64,000 nt of DNA from Fibrisoma montanum (GTDB lineage Bacteria; Bacteroidota; Bacteroidia; Cytophagales; Spirosomataceae): positions 186,001-250,000 of the forward strand of contig NZ_QXED01000008.1 of NCBI RefSeq assembly GCF_003583365.1, in the 5' to 3' direction. The translations under genes and the position numbers were made by a program. The notes below the pieces were generated by a model. The model was given only the letters and a program-made list of their open reading frames with translations. It searched no databases and was not told the origin of the DNA. Position 1 is the first letter of the stretch, and each line of letters starts with the position of its first letter. Shown here in pieces: positions 46,066 to 56,834 of the stretch.

Positions 46066-48394
46066 CAAACGGGATGACAAAGCCAAGAATGACAACGAAC
46101 CAACGGTACTGTTGAAAACGACCCTATTCCATATCGCCTGTTTTACGTTGCTCAGCCTGTCGGGCATGGCGCAGATGCAGCCGTTTGCCTTGCAGGAGGT
46201 AAAGCTGACCGGTGGCCCGTTCAAACAGGCGCAGGACGTCGACCTGAAGTATATCCTGGCGCTGAACCCCGACAAACTGCTGGCTCCGTACCTGATTGAC
46301 GCTGGCTTGCCGTTGAAAGCGCAACGTTACGGCAACTGGGAAAGCGTCGGGCTGGATGGGCATATAGGCGGCCATTACCTCTCGGCCTTAGCCATGATGT
46401 ATGCGTCGACCGGCGAGCCTGAACTCAAAAAGCGGCTCGACTATATGATCGATCAACTGGCGCAGTGTCAGGCAAAAAATGGTAATGGGTACGTGGGCGG
46501 TATCCCACAGGGAAAAGTGTTCTGGGAGCGGATTCACAAAGGTGATATTGATGGCAGCAGCTTCGGGCTCAACAACACCTGGGTACCGTTGTACAATATC
46601 CATAAACTGTTCGCGGGCCTGCGCGATGCCTTTGAATACGCCGGAAACCAGCAGGCAAAACAGGTGCTGATTGGTTTGGGCGACTGGTTCGTTGCGCTGA
46701 TTAAGCCCCTGTCTGACGAGCAGATTCAGCAGGTGTTACGCACAGAACACGGCGGCATCAACGAAACGTTTGCCGACCTCTACATCCTGACCAACGACAA
46801 AAAGTACCTCGAAACGGCGCAACGATTGTCGCACCGGGCGTTGCTGATGCCACTGCTCGAAAAGCAGGATAAACTAACCGGGCTGCACGCCAACACGCAG
46901 ATTCCGAAGGTGATCGGTTACGAGAAAATTGCCACCCTGACCGGTAAAACCGACTGGTCTGAAGCGGCTACGTACTTCTGGCAGAACGTATCGCAGACCC
47001 GAAGCGTGGCTTTCGGCGGCAACAGCGTCCGTGAGCATTTCAATCCGACAACCGATTTCGGTCAGTTGTTGCGGTCGAATCAGGGGCCGGAGACCTGCAA
47101 TTCGTTTAACATGCTCCGGCTGAGCAAAGCGCTGTTTCTGGACAAAAATGACGTTAGCTACCTCGATTTTTACGAGCGAACGCTGTATAATCACATCCTA
47201 TCGAGTCAGCACCCCGAGAAAGGCGGGTTTGTGTACTTTACGCCCATACGCCCCAATCATTACCGGGTGTATTCGCAGCCCGAAACCAGCATGTGGTGCT
47301 GCGTAGGTTCGGGATTGGAGAACCACACGAAATATGGTGAGCTAATCTACAGCCATTCGGCCAACGACCTGTTCGTTAACCTGTTCATCCCTTCCACATT
47401 AACGTGGAAAGAAAAAGGCATCCGGCTCAGTCAGCGCACCGAGTTTCCATATCAAAACCAGACGGAACTGGTTGTAGAACAGACAAAGCCGCAGGTATTT
47501 GCTTTACAAATCCGCTACCCGAAGTGGGCCGAAAACCTGGAGGTGCTGGTCAACGGGAAGGCACAACGGATTGAAGCAAAGCCGTCGGGTTTCGTAGCCA
47601 TTGCTCGGAAGTGGAAGTCGGGCGATAGGGTGACGGTTCGTTTTAAAACGTCGACCCGGCTTGAGCCGTTGCCGGATGGCTCGAACTGGGCCGCTTTTGT
47701 GCATGGCCCCATTGTGCTGGCCGCGAAAACGTCAACGGCCGACCTAACCGGTCTGTTCGCCGACGATAGCCGGATGGGGCACGAAACCAAAGGAAAACTG
47801 TACCCGCTGACCAGTGCCTACGCGCTGGTGGGCGACCCGGCGACGTATGTAAGTCGGCTAAAGCCTGTCTCCACGCTGCGTTTCCAACTGGACACGCTGA
47901 CGCTGCAACCGTTTTACGAAGTTCATGACGCTCGGTACCAGATGTATTTTCCGACGTTTACCCAGGCTGCCTTCAGTCAGCAGCAGGCCAGGCTGAAACA
48001 ACAGGAAGCCGAAACCCTGGCTCTGGAAGCGATTACGGTCGACAAGGTAAATTGTGGCGAACAGCAACCCGAAGTCGATCACGCGTACCAGGGCGAAAAG
48101 AGCGAATCGGGCTACGACGACGAGCGGTTCTGGCGACGTACCCGGTCATACATCGCCTATCAGTTGCAGAATAAAGGGCAAGAAGGTAAATTCATTGAGA
48201 TTACGGCTTTAGATAATCTGGAGCCGCAGAACGTGGCCATTTATATTAACGACGCTCAGGCAGATACGCCTGCTACACAGGGTAAGATAATCCGATTAAA
48301 CGTAGATCCTAAAGAAGTTATAAGGGTAAAAATTGTGGCCCAAAATGGAAAGAGCACACCCCGTATTCACCAGATTAGACTTTTAACCCGTTAA
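46055..48394 (+). CDS. GH127/GH146 beta-L-arabinofuranosidase, secreted
   Basis: The DUF1680-type protein is about 779 residues from the ATG at 46055. The N-terminal block LQEVKLTGGPFKQAQDVDLKYILALNPDKLLAPYL and GLDGHIGGHYLSALAMMYASTGE are typical. The zinc-thiolate active site is visible: E346-T-C348 (GPETCNSFNMLRL) and C415-C416 (SMWCCVGSGLENH), matching Glu and three Cys of GH127/GH146. It should remove beta-linked L-arabinofuranose. The signal peptide core is LLKTTLFHIACFTLLSLSGMAQ; the start is the repeat-derived ATG or a TTG at 46112, since no other in-frame ATG precedes it. Confidence 0.88.
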   Translation: MTKNKRDDKAKNDNEPTVLLKTTLFHIACFTLLSLSGMAQMQPFALQEVKLTGGPFKQAQDVDLKYILALNPDKLLAPYLIDAGLPLKAQRYGNWESVGLDGHIGGHYLSALAMMYASTGEPELKKRLDYMIDQLAQCQAKNGNGYVGGIPQGKVFWERIHKGDIDGSSFGLNNTWVPLYNIHKLFAGLRDAFEYAGNQQAKQVLIGLGDWFVALIKPLSDEQIQQVLRTEHGGINETFADLYILTNDKKYLETAQRLSHRALLMPLLEKQDKLTGLHANTQIPKVIGYEKIATLTGKTDWSEAATYFWQNVSQTRSVAFGGNSVREHFNPTTDFGQLLRSNQGPETCNSFNMLRLSKALFLDKNDVSYLDFYERTLYNHILSSQHPEKGGFVYFTPIRPNHYRVYSQPETSMWCCVGSGLENHTKYGELIYSHSANDLFVNLFIPSTLTWKEKGIRLSQRTEFPYQNQTELVVEQTKPQVFALQIRYPKWAENLEVLVNGKAQRIEAKPSGFVAIARKWKSGDRVTVRFKTSTRLEPLPDGSNWAAFVHGPIVLAAKTSTADLTGLFADDSRMGHETKGKLYPLTSAYALVGDPATYVSRLKPVSTLRFQLDTLTLQPFYEVHDARYQMYFPTFTQAAFSQQQARLKQQEAETLALEAITVDKVNCGEQQPEVDHAYQGEKSESGYDDERFWRRTRSYIAYQLQNKGQEGKFIEITALDNLEPQNVAIYINDAQADTPATQGKIIRLNVDPKEVIRVKIVAQNGKSTPRIHQIRLLTR

Positions 48395-48406
48395 CGAATT
48401 TTTGAA

Positions 48407-48940
48407 ATGCTAAGGAAGATTCACCTTGTTCTAAAATGTGTCATTTATACACTATTCGTTTTTAGTAGTGTTACAATCACCAAGGCGCAGTCCAATTTTA
48501 CCAGCAAGACCATTGGCATTGGTGTGGTGGTGGCTGACCTCAACCGCTCGCTTGACTTTTATGTGAATGGCATTGGTATGGTGAAAACCGGCAGCTTCAC
48601 CATTAATGAAGAGTTTTCGAAACGTTCAGGTTTGGCAAATGGGGCGTCTGCGGCCGTAACGATTTTGAAACTGGAAAACAGCCCCGAAGCTACTGATTGG
48701 AAGCTGATGAGTTTCAATACAAAAGCGTCGCATCCAAAGCCCCAATTCATTCAGGACGATACGGGCATGCAGTACATTACCATCAACGTGAAAGCGCTGA
48801 ATCCAATCATTGAGCGATTGAAGCAGATGAAGGTACCCCTGCTGGGGAGTACGCCAACGTCCCTGAACGGCAAATCACACTTTGTGCTGGTGCAGGACCC
48901 CGACGGAACATTCATTGAATTAATTGGGCCACTTGACTAA
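48407..48940 (+). CDS. Exported VOC/glyoxalase-fold protein
   Basis: The 177-residue protein has a signal peptide (MLRKIHLVLKCVIYTLFVFSSVTITKAQ) followed by one vicinal-oxygen-chelate module: IGIGVVVADLNRSLDFYVNGIGM and the C-terminal SHFVLVQDPDGTFIELIGPLD. VOC proteins are normally cytosolic; export here is unusual. Metal ligands are only partly evident (the Glu in FIEL). Lying between two glycosidase genes with 12 and 32 nt gaps, it is cotranscribed with the degradation enzymes. Its activity is unknown. Confidence 0.8.
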   Translation: MLRKIHLVLKCVIYTLFVFSSVTITKAQSNFTSKTIGIGVVVADLNRSLDFYVNGIGMVKTGSFTINEEFSKRSGLANGASAAVTILKLENSPEATDWKLMSFNTKASHPKPQFIQDDTGMQYITINVKALNPIIERLKQMKVPLLGSTPTSLNGKSHFVLVQDPDGTFIELIGPLD

Positions 48941-48972
48941 TCAGGCGTAACTACGCTTACCTCTGTTGTTTT

Positions 48973-50547
48973 ATGAAAAGCCTGCTTGCTCGTACTGGTT
49001 TGTTATCAATTATGCTTGTGCTGACGCAGCTTTCCGCACAGGCCCAAACTGCCCGTAACCCAATCATTTTCGCCGACGTACCCGATATGGCCATGATTCG
49101 GGTGGGCGATACGTATTACATGAGCAGCACGACCATGCACCTGAGTCCGGGGCTGCCGATTATGAAATCAAAAGATCTGGTGAACTGGCAGTTGGTCGGA
49201 TACGCCTATGATACGCTGGCCAATGTCGATGCGCTGAATCTGACCAATGGCAAAAGCACCTACGGCCGGGGTTCCTGGGCCAGTAGCTTGCGTTACCACA
49301 ACGGCACGTACTACGTAACAACCTTCGCGCAAACGACCGGCAAAACGTATATCTATACCACGAAGAATATTGAAAAAGGTCCCTGGAAAGAGATCTCATT
49401 CAAACCATCGTACCACGACCACAGCCTGTTTTTCGACGATGACGGCCGGACGTACCTGATCTACGGTGCGGGTAAACTCCGACTGGTTGAACTGACCGCT
49501 GATGCGTCGGGCGTAAAACCCGGAACGACCGAACAAATCCTGATTGAAAACGCCAGCACCCCTTCGGGTACCAGTGGGGGCCTGCCCGCCGAAGGGTCGC
49601 AGTTGTTCAAGGTGAACGGCAAATACTACCTGTTCAACATCACCTGGCCGAAAGGTGGTATGCGGACGGTGGTCATTCACCGGGCGGATAAACTGACCGG
49701 TCCCTGGGAAGGCCGGGTTGCCTTGCAGGATTTGGGCGTAGCGCAGGGTGGCCTGATTGATACGCCTGATGGTAAATGGTACGCGTACCTGTTCCGCGAT
49801 TTTGGCGGGGTTGGCCGGATTCCGTATATGGTGCCCGTTAAGTGGGAAGACGGTTGGCCGGTGCTGGGCGAAAACGGTAAAGTGCCCCAAACGCTCAACC
49901 TCCCCGCCAGCAAAGGGCTGATTCCGGGTATTGTTGCCTCCGACGAGTTTACCCGAAAGAAAGGAGACCCCGCTTTGCCGCTGGTCTGGCAGTGGAATCA
50001 CAATCCGGACAACAGCCTGTGGTCGGTGGCGGAACGCAAAGGATACCTGCGGCTGAAAACCGGGCGTACCGACACCTCCTTTGTGATGGCCCGCAACACG
50101 CTCACCCAGCGGACCATTGGCCCCGCCTGCACGGGCACTACGTTGCTGGACGCGTCGAGCCTGACGGACGGTGACTTTGCCGGGTTAAGCCTGTTGCAAA
50201 AGAATTACGGATTAGTGGGCGTAAAAGCCGAAAACGGAGGTCGATACCTTGTCATGGTCAGCGCTTCGTCTGGTAAGCCGGTGGAGGTGCAGCGGGTGCC
50301 ATTGAGCCAGAAGACGGTCTACCTGAAAGCCGAATGCGATTTCCGCGACCGCAAAGACACCGCCCGTTTCTTTTACAGCCTCGACGGCAAAACATGGACA
50401 GGCATCGGCGAAGCGCTTAAAATGCCCTATACCATCCCCCACTTTATGGGCTACCGGTTTGGGCTGTTCAACTATGCTACCGGGCAACCGGGGGGCTATG
50501 CCGACTTCGACTATTTCAGGATTACTGATAAAATTTCTGGACAATAA
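48973..50547 (+). CDS. GH43 glycosidase with C-terminal beta-sandwich, secreted
   Basis: The 524-residue protein has a signal peptide (MKSLLARTGLLSIMLVLTQLSAQAQ). GH43 residues are visible in DVPDMAMIRVGDTYYMSSTTMHLSPGLPI (base Asp), YHDHSLFFDDDGRTYLIYGAG (middle Asp) and PAEGSQLFKVNGKYYLFNITW (acid Glu). The tail from about residue 320 is a XynB-like beta-sandwich (FTRKKGDPALPLVWQWNHNPD). It is distinct from the GH43 at 44292 and more like GH43 subfamily 12 arabinofuranosidases. Exact specificity is uncertain. Confidence 0.88.
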   Translation: MKSLLARTGLLSIMLVLTQLSAQAQTARNPIIFADVPDMAMIRVGDTYYMSSTTMHLSPGLPIMKSKDLVNWQLVGYAYDTLANVDALNLTNGKSTYGRGSWASSLRYHNGTYYVTTFAQTTGKTYIYTTKNIEKGPWKEISFKPSYHDHSLFFDDDGRTYLIYGAGKLRLVELTADASGVKPGTTEQILIENASTPSGTSGGLPAEGSQLFKVNGKYYLFNITWPKGGMRTVVIHRADKLTGPWEGRVALQDLGVAQGGLIDTPDGKWYAYLFRDFGGVGRIPYMVPVKWEDGWPVLGENGKVPQTLNLPASKGLIPGIVASDEFTRKKGDPALPLVWQWNHNPDNSLWSVAERKGYLRLKTGRTDTSFVMARNTLTQRTIGPACTGTTLLDASSLTDGDFAGLSLLQKNYGLVGVKAENGGRYLVMVSASSGKPVEVQRVPLSQKTVYLKAECDFRDRKDTARFFYSLDGKTWTGIGEALKMPYTIPHFMGYRFGLFNYATGQPGGYADFDYFRITDKISGQ

Positions 50548-50571
50548 AGTTCACTCGTTTACAAAAGATAA

Positions 50572-52518
50572 ATGAACTATACAATCTTAGTTTTCTTGCT
50601 CACTTCCTCTTTAGCTATCGCTCAAACCAATAATTCAGTGATAAGCAGCCCTGACGGAAAATTGCAGGTAACTGTATCGCTGGAAAATGGCAAACCGGCT
50701 TATAGTGTCTCGCTAAATGGAACGTTTTTTTTACCTAAATCACCACTGGGTCTAAAGACAAATGTGGGGGATTTCTCGGAGGGGCTTGTCATAGGAAAGA
50801 CGGCAACACTTACTAAAATTGATAATTCGTACGAGTTGTCAACTATCAAAAAAAGTAGGGTCCACTATGTAGCTAATGAGGGGGTTATTTCTTTGTCGAA
50901 AGACAATGTTCCTGCTATTGACATCACGTTTAGAGTGAGCAATAACGATGTGGCGTTCAAGTACAAAATTTACCCAAAAAGGGCGGCTCGTTCATGTGTT
51001 GTTAATGAAGAAAAAACTGGCTTTGTACTTCCAGCAGGAACAACCACGTTTCTCTCGGCACAAAGCAAAGCGATGGTGGGTTTTGCCCGAACGATGCCCA
51101 GCTACGAAATTCCGTATACGGTGGACGACACGCTAGGCGAAAATGGCAGAACGAATGGTTACACATTTCCCTGTTTGTTCAAAGTCAATGACAAAGGCTG
51201 GGTCTTACTTTCTGAAACTGGCGTCGACAGCCGATACTGCGGAAGCCGCCTTATTGGCCATGCTGGTGGATTATATACCATCGGATTTCCGATGCCTGAC
51301 GAAAACAATGGCAACGGAACGTCGGCACCGGGTATCCCACTGCCGGGCGAAACACCCTGGCGTACGATTACGGTCGGCGAAACGCTTGCCCCGATTGTCG
51401 AAACGACCGTGCCATTTGATGTCGTTGAACCACGTTACGAGGCATCTCAAAAATACCAGTATACAAAAGGTTCGTGGAGCTGGATTATGGGTATGGACGG
51501 TAGAACGGTGTACGATGAACAAATGAGGTATATCGATTTCAGCGCTGCTATGGGCTACCAAACCGTTTTGATCGATGCCCTTTGGGACACGCAGATCGGA
51601 CGGGAGAAAATAGCCGATTTAGCCAAATACGGGGCAAGCAAAGGCGTTAGCCTGTATTTATGGTACAACTCCAATGGCTACTGGAACGATGCTCCACAGG
51701 GGCCACGGGGAATTATGGACAACACAATTGCCCGTCGTAAAGAGATGGCCTGGATGAAACGTATCGGCGTGAAAGGGATCAAAGTCGATTTCTTCGGGGG
51801 CGATAAGCAGGAGACGATGAAGTTATACGAAGACATTTTGTACGACGCCAACGACTACGGAATCCTGTGCATTTTTCACGGTTCGACATTGCCCAGGGGC
51901 TGGGAGCGAATGTATCCCAACTACGCAGCGAGTGAAGCGGTGTTGGCCAGCGAAAACCTCGCTTTTTCGCAGAGAAGCTGCGACATGGAAGCGTTTAATG
52001 CTACCATACACCCATTTATCCGCAACACCGTGGGCAGCATGGATTTTGGTGGCAGTGCCTTGAATAAATTCTACAATGCAAACAATACCCCAAACAAAGG
52101 CTCAAGACGCGTGACGTCAGATGTATACGCCCTGGCAACAGCAGTATTATTTCAAAGTGCCGTACAGCATTTTGCCTTAGCGCCCAACAACCTCACCGAT
52201 GCACCCGACTGGGCCATGAATTTCATGAAAACTGTTCCTACTACCTGGGATGAGGTTCGATACATTGATGGATATCCTGGCAGGTACGTGGTACTGGCTC
52301 GCCGTCAGGGTACCAAATGGTATGTCGCTGGAATAAACGCTCAAGAAGAGACACTGAAATTAAAACTGAAATTACCCATGATTGCCGCAGGCGCTGAGTA
52401 CATACTATACAGCGACGATGCACAATTAACGGGTAAAGTAACCACCGCAAAACTTCAGAAAAATCAGGAAGTAAATTGGGTAATTCCTACAAATGGGGCT
52501 GCGCTTCTTGTTAATTGA
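50572..52518 (+). CDS. GH97 retaining alpha-galactosidase-like, secreted
   Basis: The 648-residue protein has a signal peptide (MNYTILVFLLTSSLAIAQ), an N-terminal beta-sandwich and a (beta/alpha)8 barrel. Visible motifs are SWSWIMGMDGRTVYDEQMRYIDFSAAMG, LYLWYNSNGYWND and GIKVDFFGGDKQ, where D406 sits at the nucleophile position of the retaining alpha-galactosidase BtGH97b. The inverting branch uses Glu residues instead. It would remove alpha-galactose from complex xylans. The gene is visibly AT-richer than its neighbours, especially its first 400 bases. Confidence 0.88.
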   Translation: MNYTILVFLLTSSLAIAQTNNSVISSPDGKLQVTVSLENGKPAYSVSLNGTFFLPKSPLGLKTNVGDFSEGLVIGKTATLTKIDNSYELSTIKKSRVHYVANEGVISLSKDNVPAIDITFRVSNNDVAFKYKIYPKRAARSCVVNEEKTGFVLPAGTTTFLSAQSKAMVGFARTMPSYEIPYTVDDTLGENGRTNGYTFPCLFKVNDKGWVLLSETGVDSRYCGSRLIGHAGGLYTIGFPMPDENNGNGTSAPGIPLPGETPWRTITVGETLAPIVETTVPFDVVEPRYEASQKYQYTKGSWSWIMGMDGRTVYDEQMRYIDFSAAMGYQTVLIDALWDTQIGREKIADLAKYGASKGVSLYLWYNSNGYWNDAPQGPRGIMDNTIARRKEMAWMKRIGVKGIKVDFFGGDKQETMKLYEDILYDANDYGILCIFHGSTLPRGWERMYPNYAASEAVLASENLAFSQRSCDMEAFNATIHPFIRNTVGSMDFGGSALNKFYNANNTPNKGSRRVTSDVYALATAVLFQSAVQHFALAPNNLTDAPDWAMNFMKTVPTTWDEVRYIDGYPGRYVVLARRQGTKWYVAGINAQEETLKLKLKLPMIAAGAEYILYSDDAQLTGKVTTAKLQKNQEVNWVIPTNGAALLVN

Positions 52519-53678
<1,160 letters not shown>

Positions 53679-53714
53679 CGCGAGTTTTGGCTACTTCTGT
53701 GCGCTAAAATAATC

Positions 53715-53808
53715 GGCTTTTGTCATCCCGACGCAGGAGGGATCTTCGGGTGAGGCTGAAAAACCTCAGGCTACAGAAGATCCCTCCTGCGTCGGGATGA
53801 CAAAAGCC
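53715..53808. repeat. GTCATCCCGA hairpin repeat, copy 2
   Basis: The arms at 53715-53747 and 53776-53808 are perfectly complementary over 33 bp, starting GGCTTTTGTCATCCCGACGC, around a 28-nt loop. It is the cleanest copy of the family in the window. Confidence 0.92.
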
Positions 53809-53844
53809 GATGACAAAGCACTGAATACTATTGATTTCCTTATA

Positions 53845-54771
53845 ATGATGCTGACCGAAGTGATACAACATAGAAATAGAAAAGCAATAGCGTTAGCTGT
53901 CTGGTTATGGCTTGCTCCATTCATCACACAGGCGCAGGAGATCATTCCGTTATACTCCGCTGCGGTTCCTAACTCAAAAGCGTCGGATGTGCAGGAGTCG
54001 GGTGCGGAATCGGGTGTGCTGAAAGGTATTACCAATCCTACGCTGGAGTTTTTCAGACCCGCTGCCGACAAAGCATCCGGGACGGCTGTCATCATCATTC
54101 CCGGCGGAGGCTACGGCGTAGTTGTGTACAAGGGTGAAGGAGTCAATACCGCCAAAGCGATGGCCGAACAGGGTGTTGCGGCTTTTGTGCTCAAGTACCG
54201 CCTGCCGAGCGATGCCATAATGACTGATAAGAAAATTGGTCCGTTGCAGGATGCCCAGCAGGCCATCAAACTGGTGCGCGAGAATGCGGCTAAATGGGGT
54301 ATTGACGCTAATAAAGTAGGCATCATGGGCTTTTCGGCAGGTGGGCATCTGGCTTCCACCGCGGCTACGCACTTCGACAACGCGTATATCGACAACGGTA
54401 ACAGCACCAGCCTGCGGCCCGATTTTCAGATTCTGATTTATCCGGTCATCAGTATGCAGGACAGCCTGGCGCACGGCGGCTCGCGGGGTAATCTGCTGGG
54501 TAAAACTCCGTCGCGGCAGGACATCGACTTGTTCTCCAACGAGCTTCAGGTACGCGCCAACACACCACCCACGTACCTGACCCACGCGGCTGATGACAAG
54601 CTGGTTGACGTCGACAACAGTATCGTCTATTTCGAGAAACTCCGACGCCAGAAAGTGCCCGTCGAAATGCACATCTATCCCAAGGGTGACCACGGATTTA
54701 TTTTCCGACACCCCGGCTGGATGGACCCGCTGTTTGCCTGGATGAAAGCGAATAACTGGATAAAAAACTAA
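53845..54771 (+). CDS. Alpha/beta hydrolase, acetyl/feruloyl esterase-like, secreted
   Basis: I start at the ATG at 53845 (MMLTEVIQHRNRKAIALAVWLWLAPFITQAQ gives a signal peptide); the upstream ATG at 53797 is repeat-derived. The mature protein has an oxyanion block VIIIPGGGYGVVVYKGEG, the nucleophile elbow GIMGFSAGGHLAS, the acid in YLTHAADDKLVD and the His in YPKGDHGFIF. This is the dienelactone-hydrolase-like esterase type that includes bifunctional acetyl/feruloyl esterases of xylan loci. It should deacetylate or deferuloylate xylan oligosaccharides. Confidence 0.85.
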   Translation: MMLTEVIQHRNRKAIALAVWLWLAPFITQAQEIIPLYSAAVPNSKASDVQESGAESGVLKGITNPTLEFFRPAADKASGTAVIIIPGGGYGVVVYKGEGVNTAKAMAEQGVAAFVLKYRLPSDAIMTDKKIGPLQDAQQAIKLVRENAAKWGIDANKVGIMGFSAGGHLASTAATHFDNAYIDNGNSTSLRPDFQILIYPVISMQDSLAHGGSRGNLLGKTPSRQDIDLFSNELQVRANTPPTYLTHAADDKLVDVDNSIVYFEKLRRQKVPVEMHIYPKGDHGFIFRHPGWMDPLFAWMKANNWIKN

Positions 54772-54833
54772 TAGTCAATTTTTTTAAGTCATTTGACAAC
54801 TTGAACCAGACAGCGCTTTTGCCATGCCGACGT

Positions 54834-54967
54834 CTTTTGTCATCCCGAAGAATGAGGGATCTTCGGGTGAGACTGAAAACCTTCCGGCTACCGAAGATCC
54901 CTCATTCTTCGGGATGACAAAAGCGACCCGGTCATTCTTCAGGATGACAGAAGACGTCGGGATGACA
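54834..54967. repeat. GTCATCCCGA hairpin repeat, copy 3, with partial repeats
   Basis: A perfect 33-bp inverted repeat (54834-54866 with 54891-54923) starts CTTTTGTCATCCCGAAGAAT. It is followed by truncated arms (GTCATTCTTCAGGATGACAG, GACGTCGGGATGACAT) up to 54967. The composite structure suggests nested or multiple insertion events. Confidence 0.88.
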
Positions 54968-54996
54968 TAAAACGCTCACTCAATTATTAATTCATC

Positions 54997-56670
54997 ATGA
55001 ACCGATTCGCCTTACTCTCTTTGCTTTTGCTGTGCTGCCGGGTAGTTTCCGCACAGCCGTCGCCGGTTTCCATTCAGGTCGATGCCGCAAAGCCGGTGGG
55101 CGACATGAAACCGTTCTGGGCGTTTTTCGGGTACGACGAGCCCAACTACACCACCCGCAAGGACGGGCAGAAATTACTCACCGAACTGCAACAACTGAGC
55201 CCCGTGCCGGTGTACGTGCGGGCGCACAACCTGCTTACGTCCAAAGGCAACAGCCCCGGTCCGGATTTGAAATGGGGCTTTACGGATGCTTACCGGGAAG
55301 ACGCCACCGGCAAACCCATCTACACCTGGACGGTAGTCGACAGCATCATCGACACCTACGTGAAGCGGGGCATGAAGCCGCTGATGGAAATTGGGTTTAT
55401 GCCTAAAGACTTGTCAGCCAAACCCGAGCCCTACGAACATACCTGGAGCCAGGGCGGCAACATCTGGACCGGCTGGACGTATCCGCCCAAAGACTACGAC
55501 AAATGGCGGGAACTGGTGTATCAGTGGGCCAAACACAGCATCGACCGATACGGAAAACAGGAAGTGACAAGCTGGCTCTGGGAGGTCTGGAACGAGCCGG
55601 ATATCGGATACTGGTCCGGTACGTTCGAGGAATACTGCAAGCTGTACGACTATGCCGCCGACGGCCTGAAACGCGCCTGCCCCGAATGCACCATTGGCGG
55701 GCCGCATACCACCAGCCCCCGCAGCGAAAAAGCGTATAGTTACCTGACGCGATTTATCGAGCATTGCCTGCGGGGCAAAAACTACGCGACGGGTAAAGTT
55801 GGTACCCCGCTGCAATACATTGGCTTTCACGCCAAAGGCAATCCGGAGTTTGTCAACGGGCATATCCGCATGAACATGGGCGTGCAGTTGAAAGACATTC
55901 AGCGGGCGTTTGAAGCCGTCAACTCGTTTCCCGAACTGAAAAACATTCCCATCATCATCGGCGAGTGTGACCCCGAAGGCTGTGCCGCCTGCGCGGTTAC
56001 CCGCGACCCGAAATACGGCTACCGGAATGGCACCATGTATTCCAGCTACACGGCCGCGTCGTTCGCCCGGATTTACGAACTGATGGACCAGCACAACGTC
56101 AACCTGCGCGGAGCCGTGAGCTGGTCGTTTGAGTTCGAGGACCAGCCGTGGTTTGCGGGTTTCCGCGATTTGGCAACCCACGGTGTCGACAAGCCGGTAC
56201 TGAACGTATTCCGCATGTTCGGCAAGATGAGCGGTCAGCGCGTTGCGGTTCAGACCGACAACAGATTAACGGCTTCTACCATCATTGCCAGTGGCGTACG
56301 GGCGCAGAACGACGTCAACGCTATCGCCAGCAAAGGTCCGAACTCGGTCTGCGTGATGGTCTGGAATTACCACGATGATGACGTTACGGGACCACCGACA
56401 CCGGTTCAGCTTATGGTCAGCGGACTTGGTAAAAACAAAGCTCGTATCCGGCACTATCGCGTGGATGACAAGCACAGCAACTCGTTCGAGACCTGGAAGG
56501 CGATGGGTAGCCCGCAGCAAGTGTCACCCGACCAGTACAGGACATTGGAAAAAGCCGGACAGCTTCAGGAACTGGCCTCGCCAACCTCGAAAGCTGTCGC
56601 CAACGGGAAAACGACGCTTACCTTCGACCTGCCCCGGCAGGGTGTATCGCTGATTGAATTGAGATTATGA
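54997..56670 (+). CDS. GH39 beta-xylosidase, secreted
   Basis: The 557-residue protein has a signal peptide (MNRFALLSLLLLCCRVVSAQ) and a GH39 (beta/alpha)8 barrel. VYVRAHNLLTSKGNSPGPD is near the N terminus, SWLWEVWNEPDIGYWSG carries the acid/base E200, and IPIIIGECDPEGC carries the nucleophile E323. The C-terminal region (from about residue 430) is a beta-sandwich that normally completes GH39 enzymes. It is expected to release xylose from the non-reducing end of xylo-oligosaccharides or from substituted side chains. Confidence 0.88.
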   Translation: MNRFALLSLLLLCCRVVSAQPSPVSIQVDAAKPVGDMKPFWAFFGYDEPNYTTRKDGQKLLTELQQLSPVPVYVRAHNLLTSKGNSPGPDLKWGFTDAYREDATGKPIYTWTVVDSIIDTYVKRGMKPLMEIGFMPKDLSAKPEPYEHTWSQGGNIWTGWTYPPKDYDKWRELVYQWAKHSIDRYGKQEVTSWLWEVWNEPDIGYWSGTFEEYCKLYDYAADGLKRACPECTIGGPHTTSPRSEKAYSYLTRFIEHCLRGKNYATGKVGTPLQYIGFHAKGNPEFVNGHIRMNMGVQLKDIQRAFEAVNSFPELKNIPIIIGECDPEGCAACAVTRDPKYGYRNGTMYSSYTAASFARIYELMDQHNVNLRGAVSWSFEFEDQPWFAGFRDLATHGVDKPVLNVFRMFGKMSGQRVAVQTDNRLTASTIIASGVRAQNDVNAIASKGPNSVCVMVWNYHDDDVTGPPTPVQLMVSGLGKNKARIRHYRVDDKHSNSFETWKAMGSPQQVSPDQYRTLEKAGQLQELASPTSKAVANGKTTLTFDLPRQGVSLIELRL

Positions 56671-56710
56671 TTCTTAAACAGCCATGTCTGTGAGTTAGCA
56701 ACAATGCATT

Positions 56711-56812
56711 TTTTGTCATCCCGAAGAATGACCGGGCCGCCGGAGCGGGGATCTTCGGTAACCGGAGGTTTTGGACCTCACCCGAAGACCCCTCATTCTT
56801 GGGGATGACAAA
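56711..56812. repeat. GTCATCCCGA hairpin repeat, copy 4
   Basis: The left arm reads TTTTGTCATCCCGAAGAATG and the right arm ends CTCATTCTTGGGGATGACAA. A GC-rich insertion (ACCGGGCCGCCGGAGC) interrupts the left arm. It lies between the GH39 gene and the broken esterase. Confidence 0.85.
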
Positions 56813-56834
56813 CACTAATCCTAACCCTTAATCA

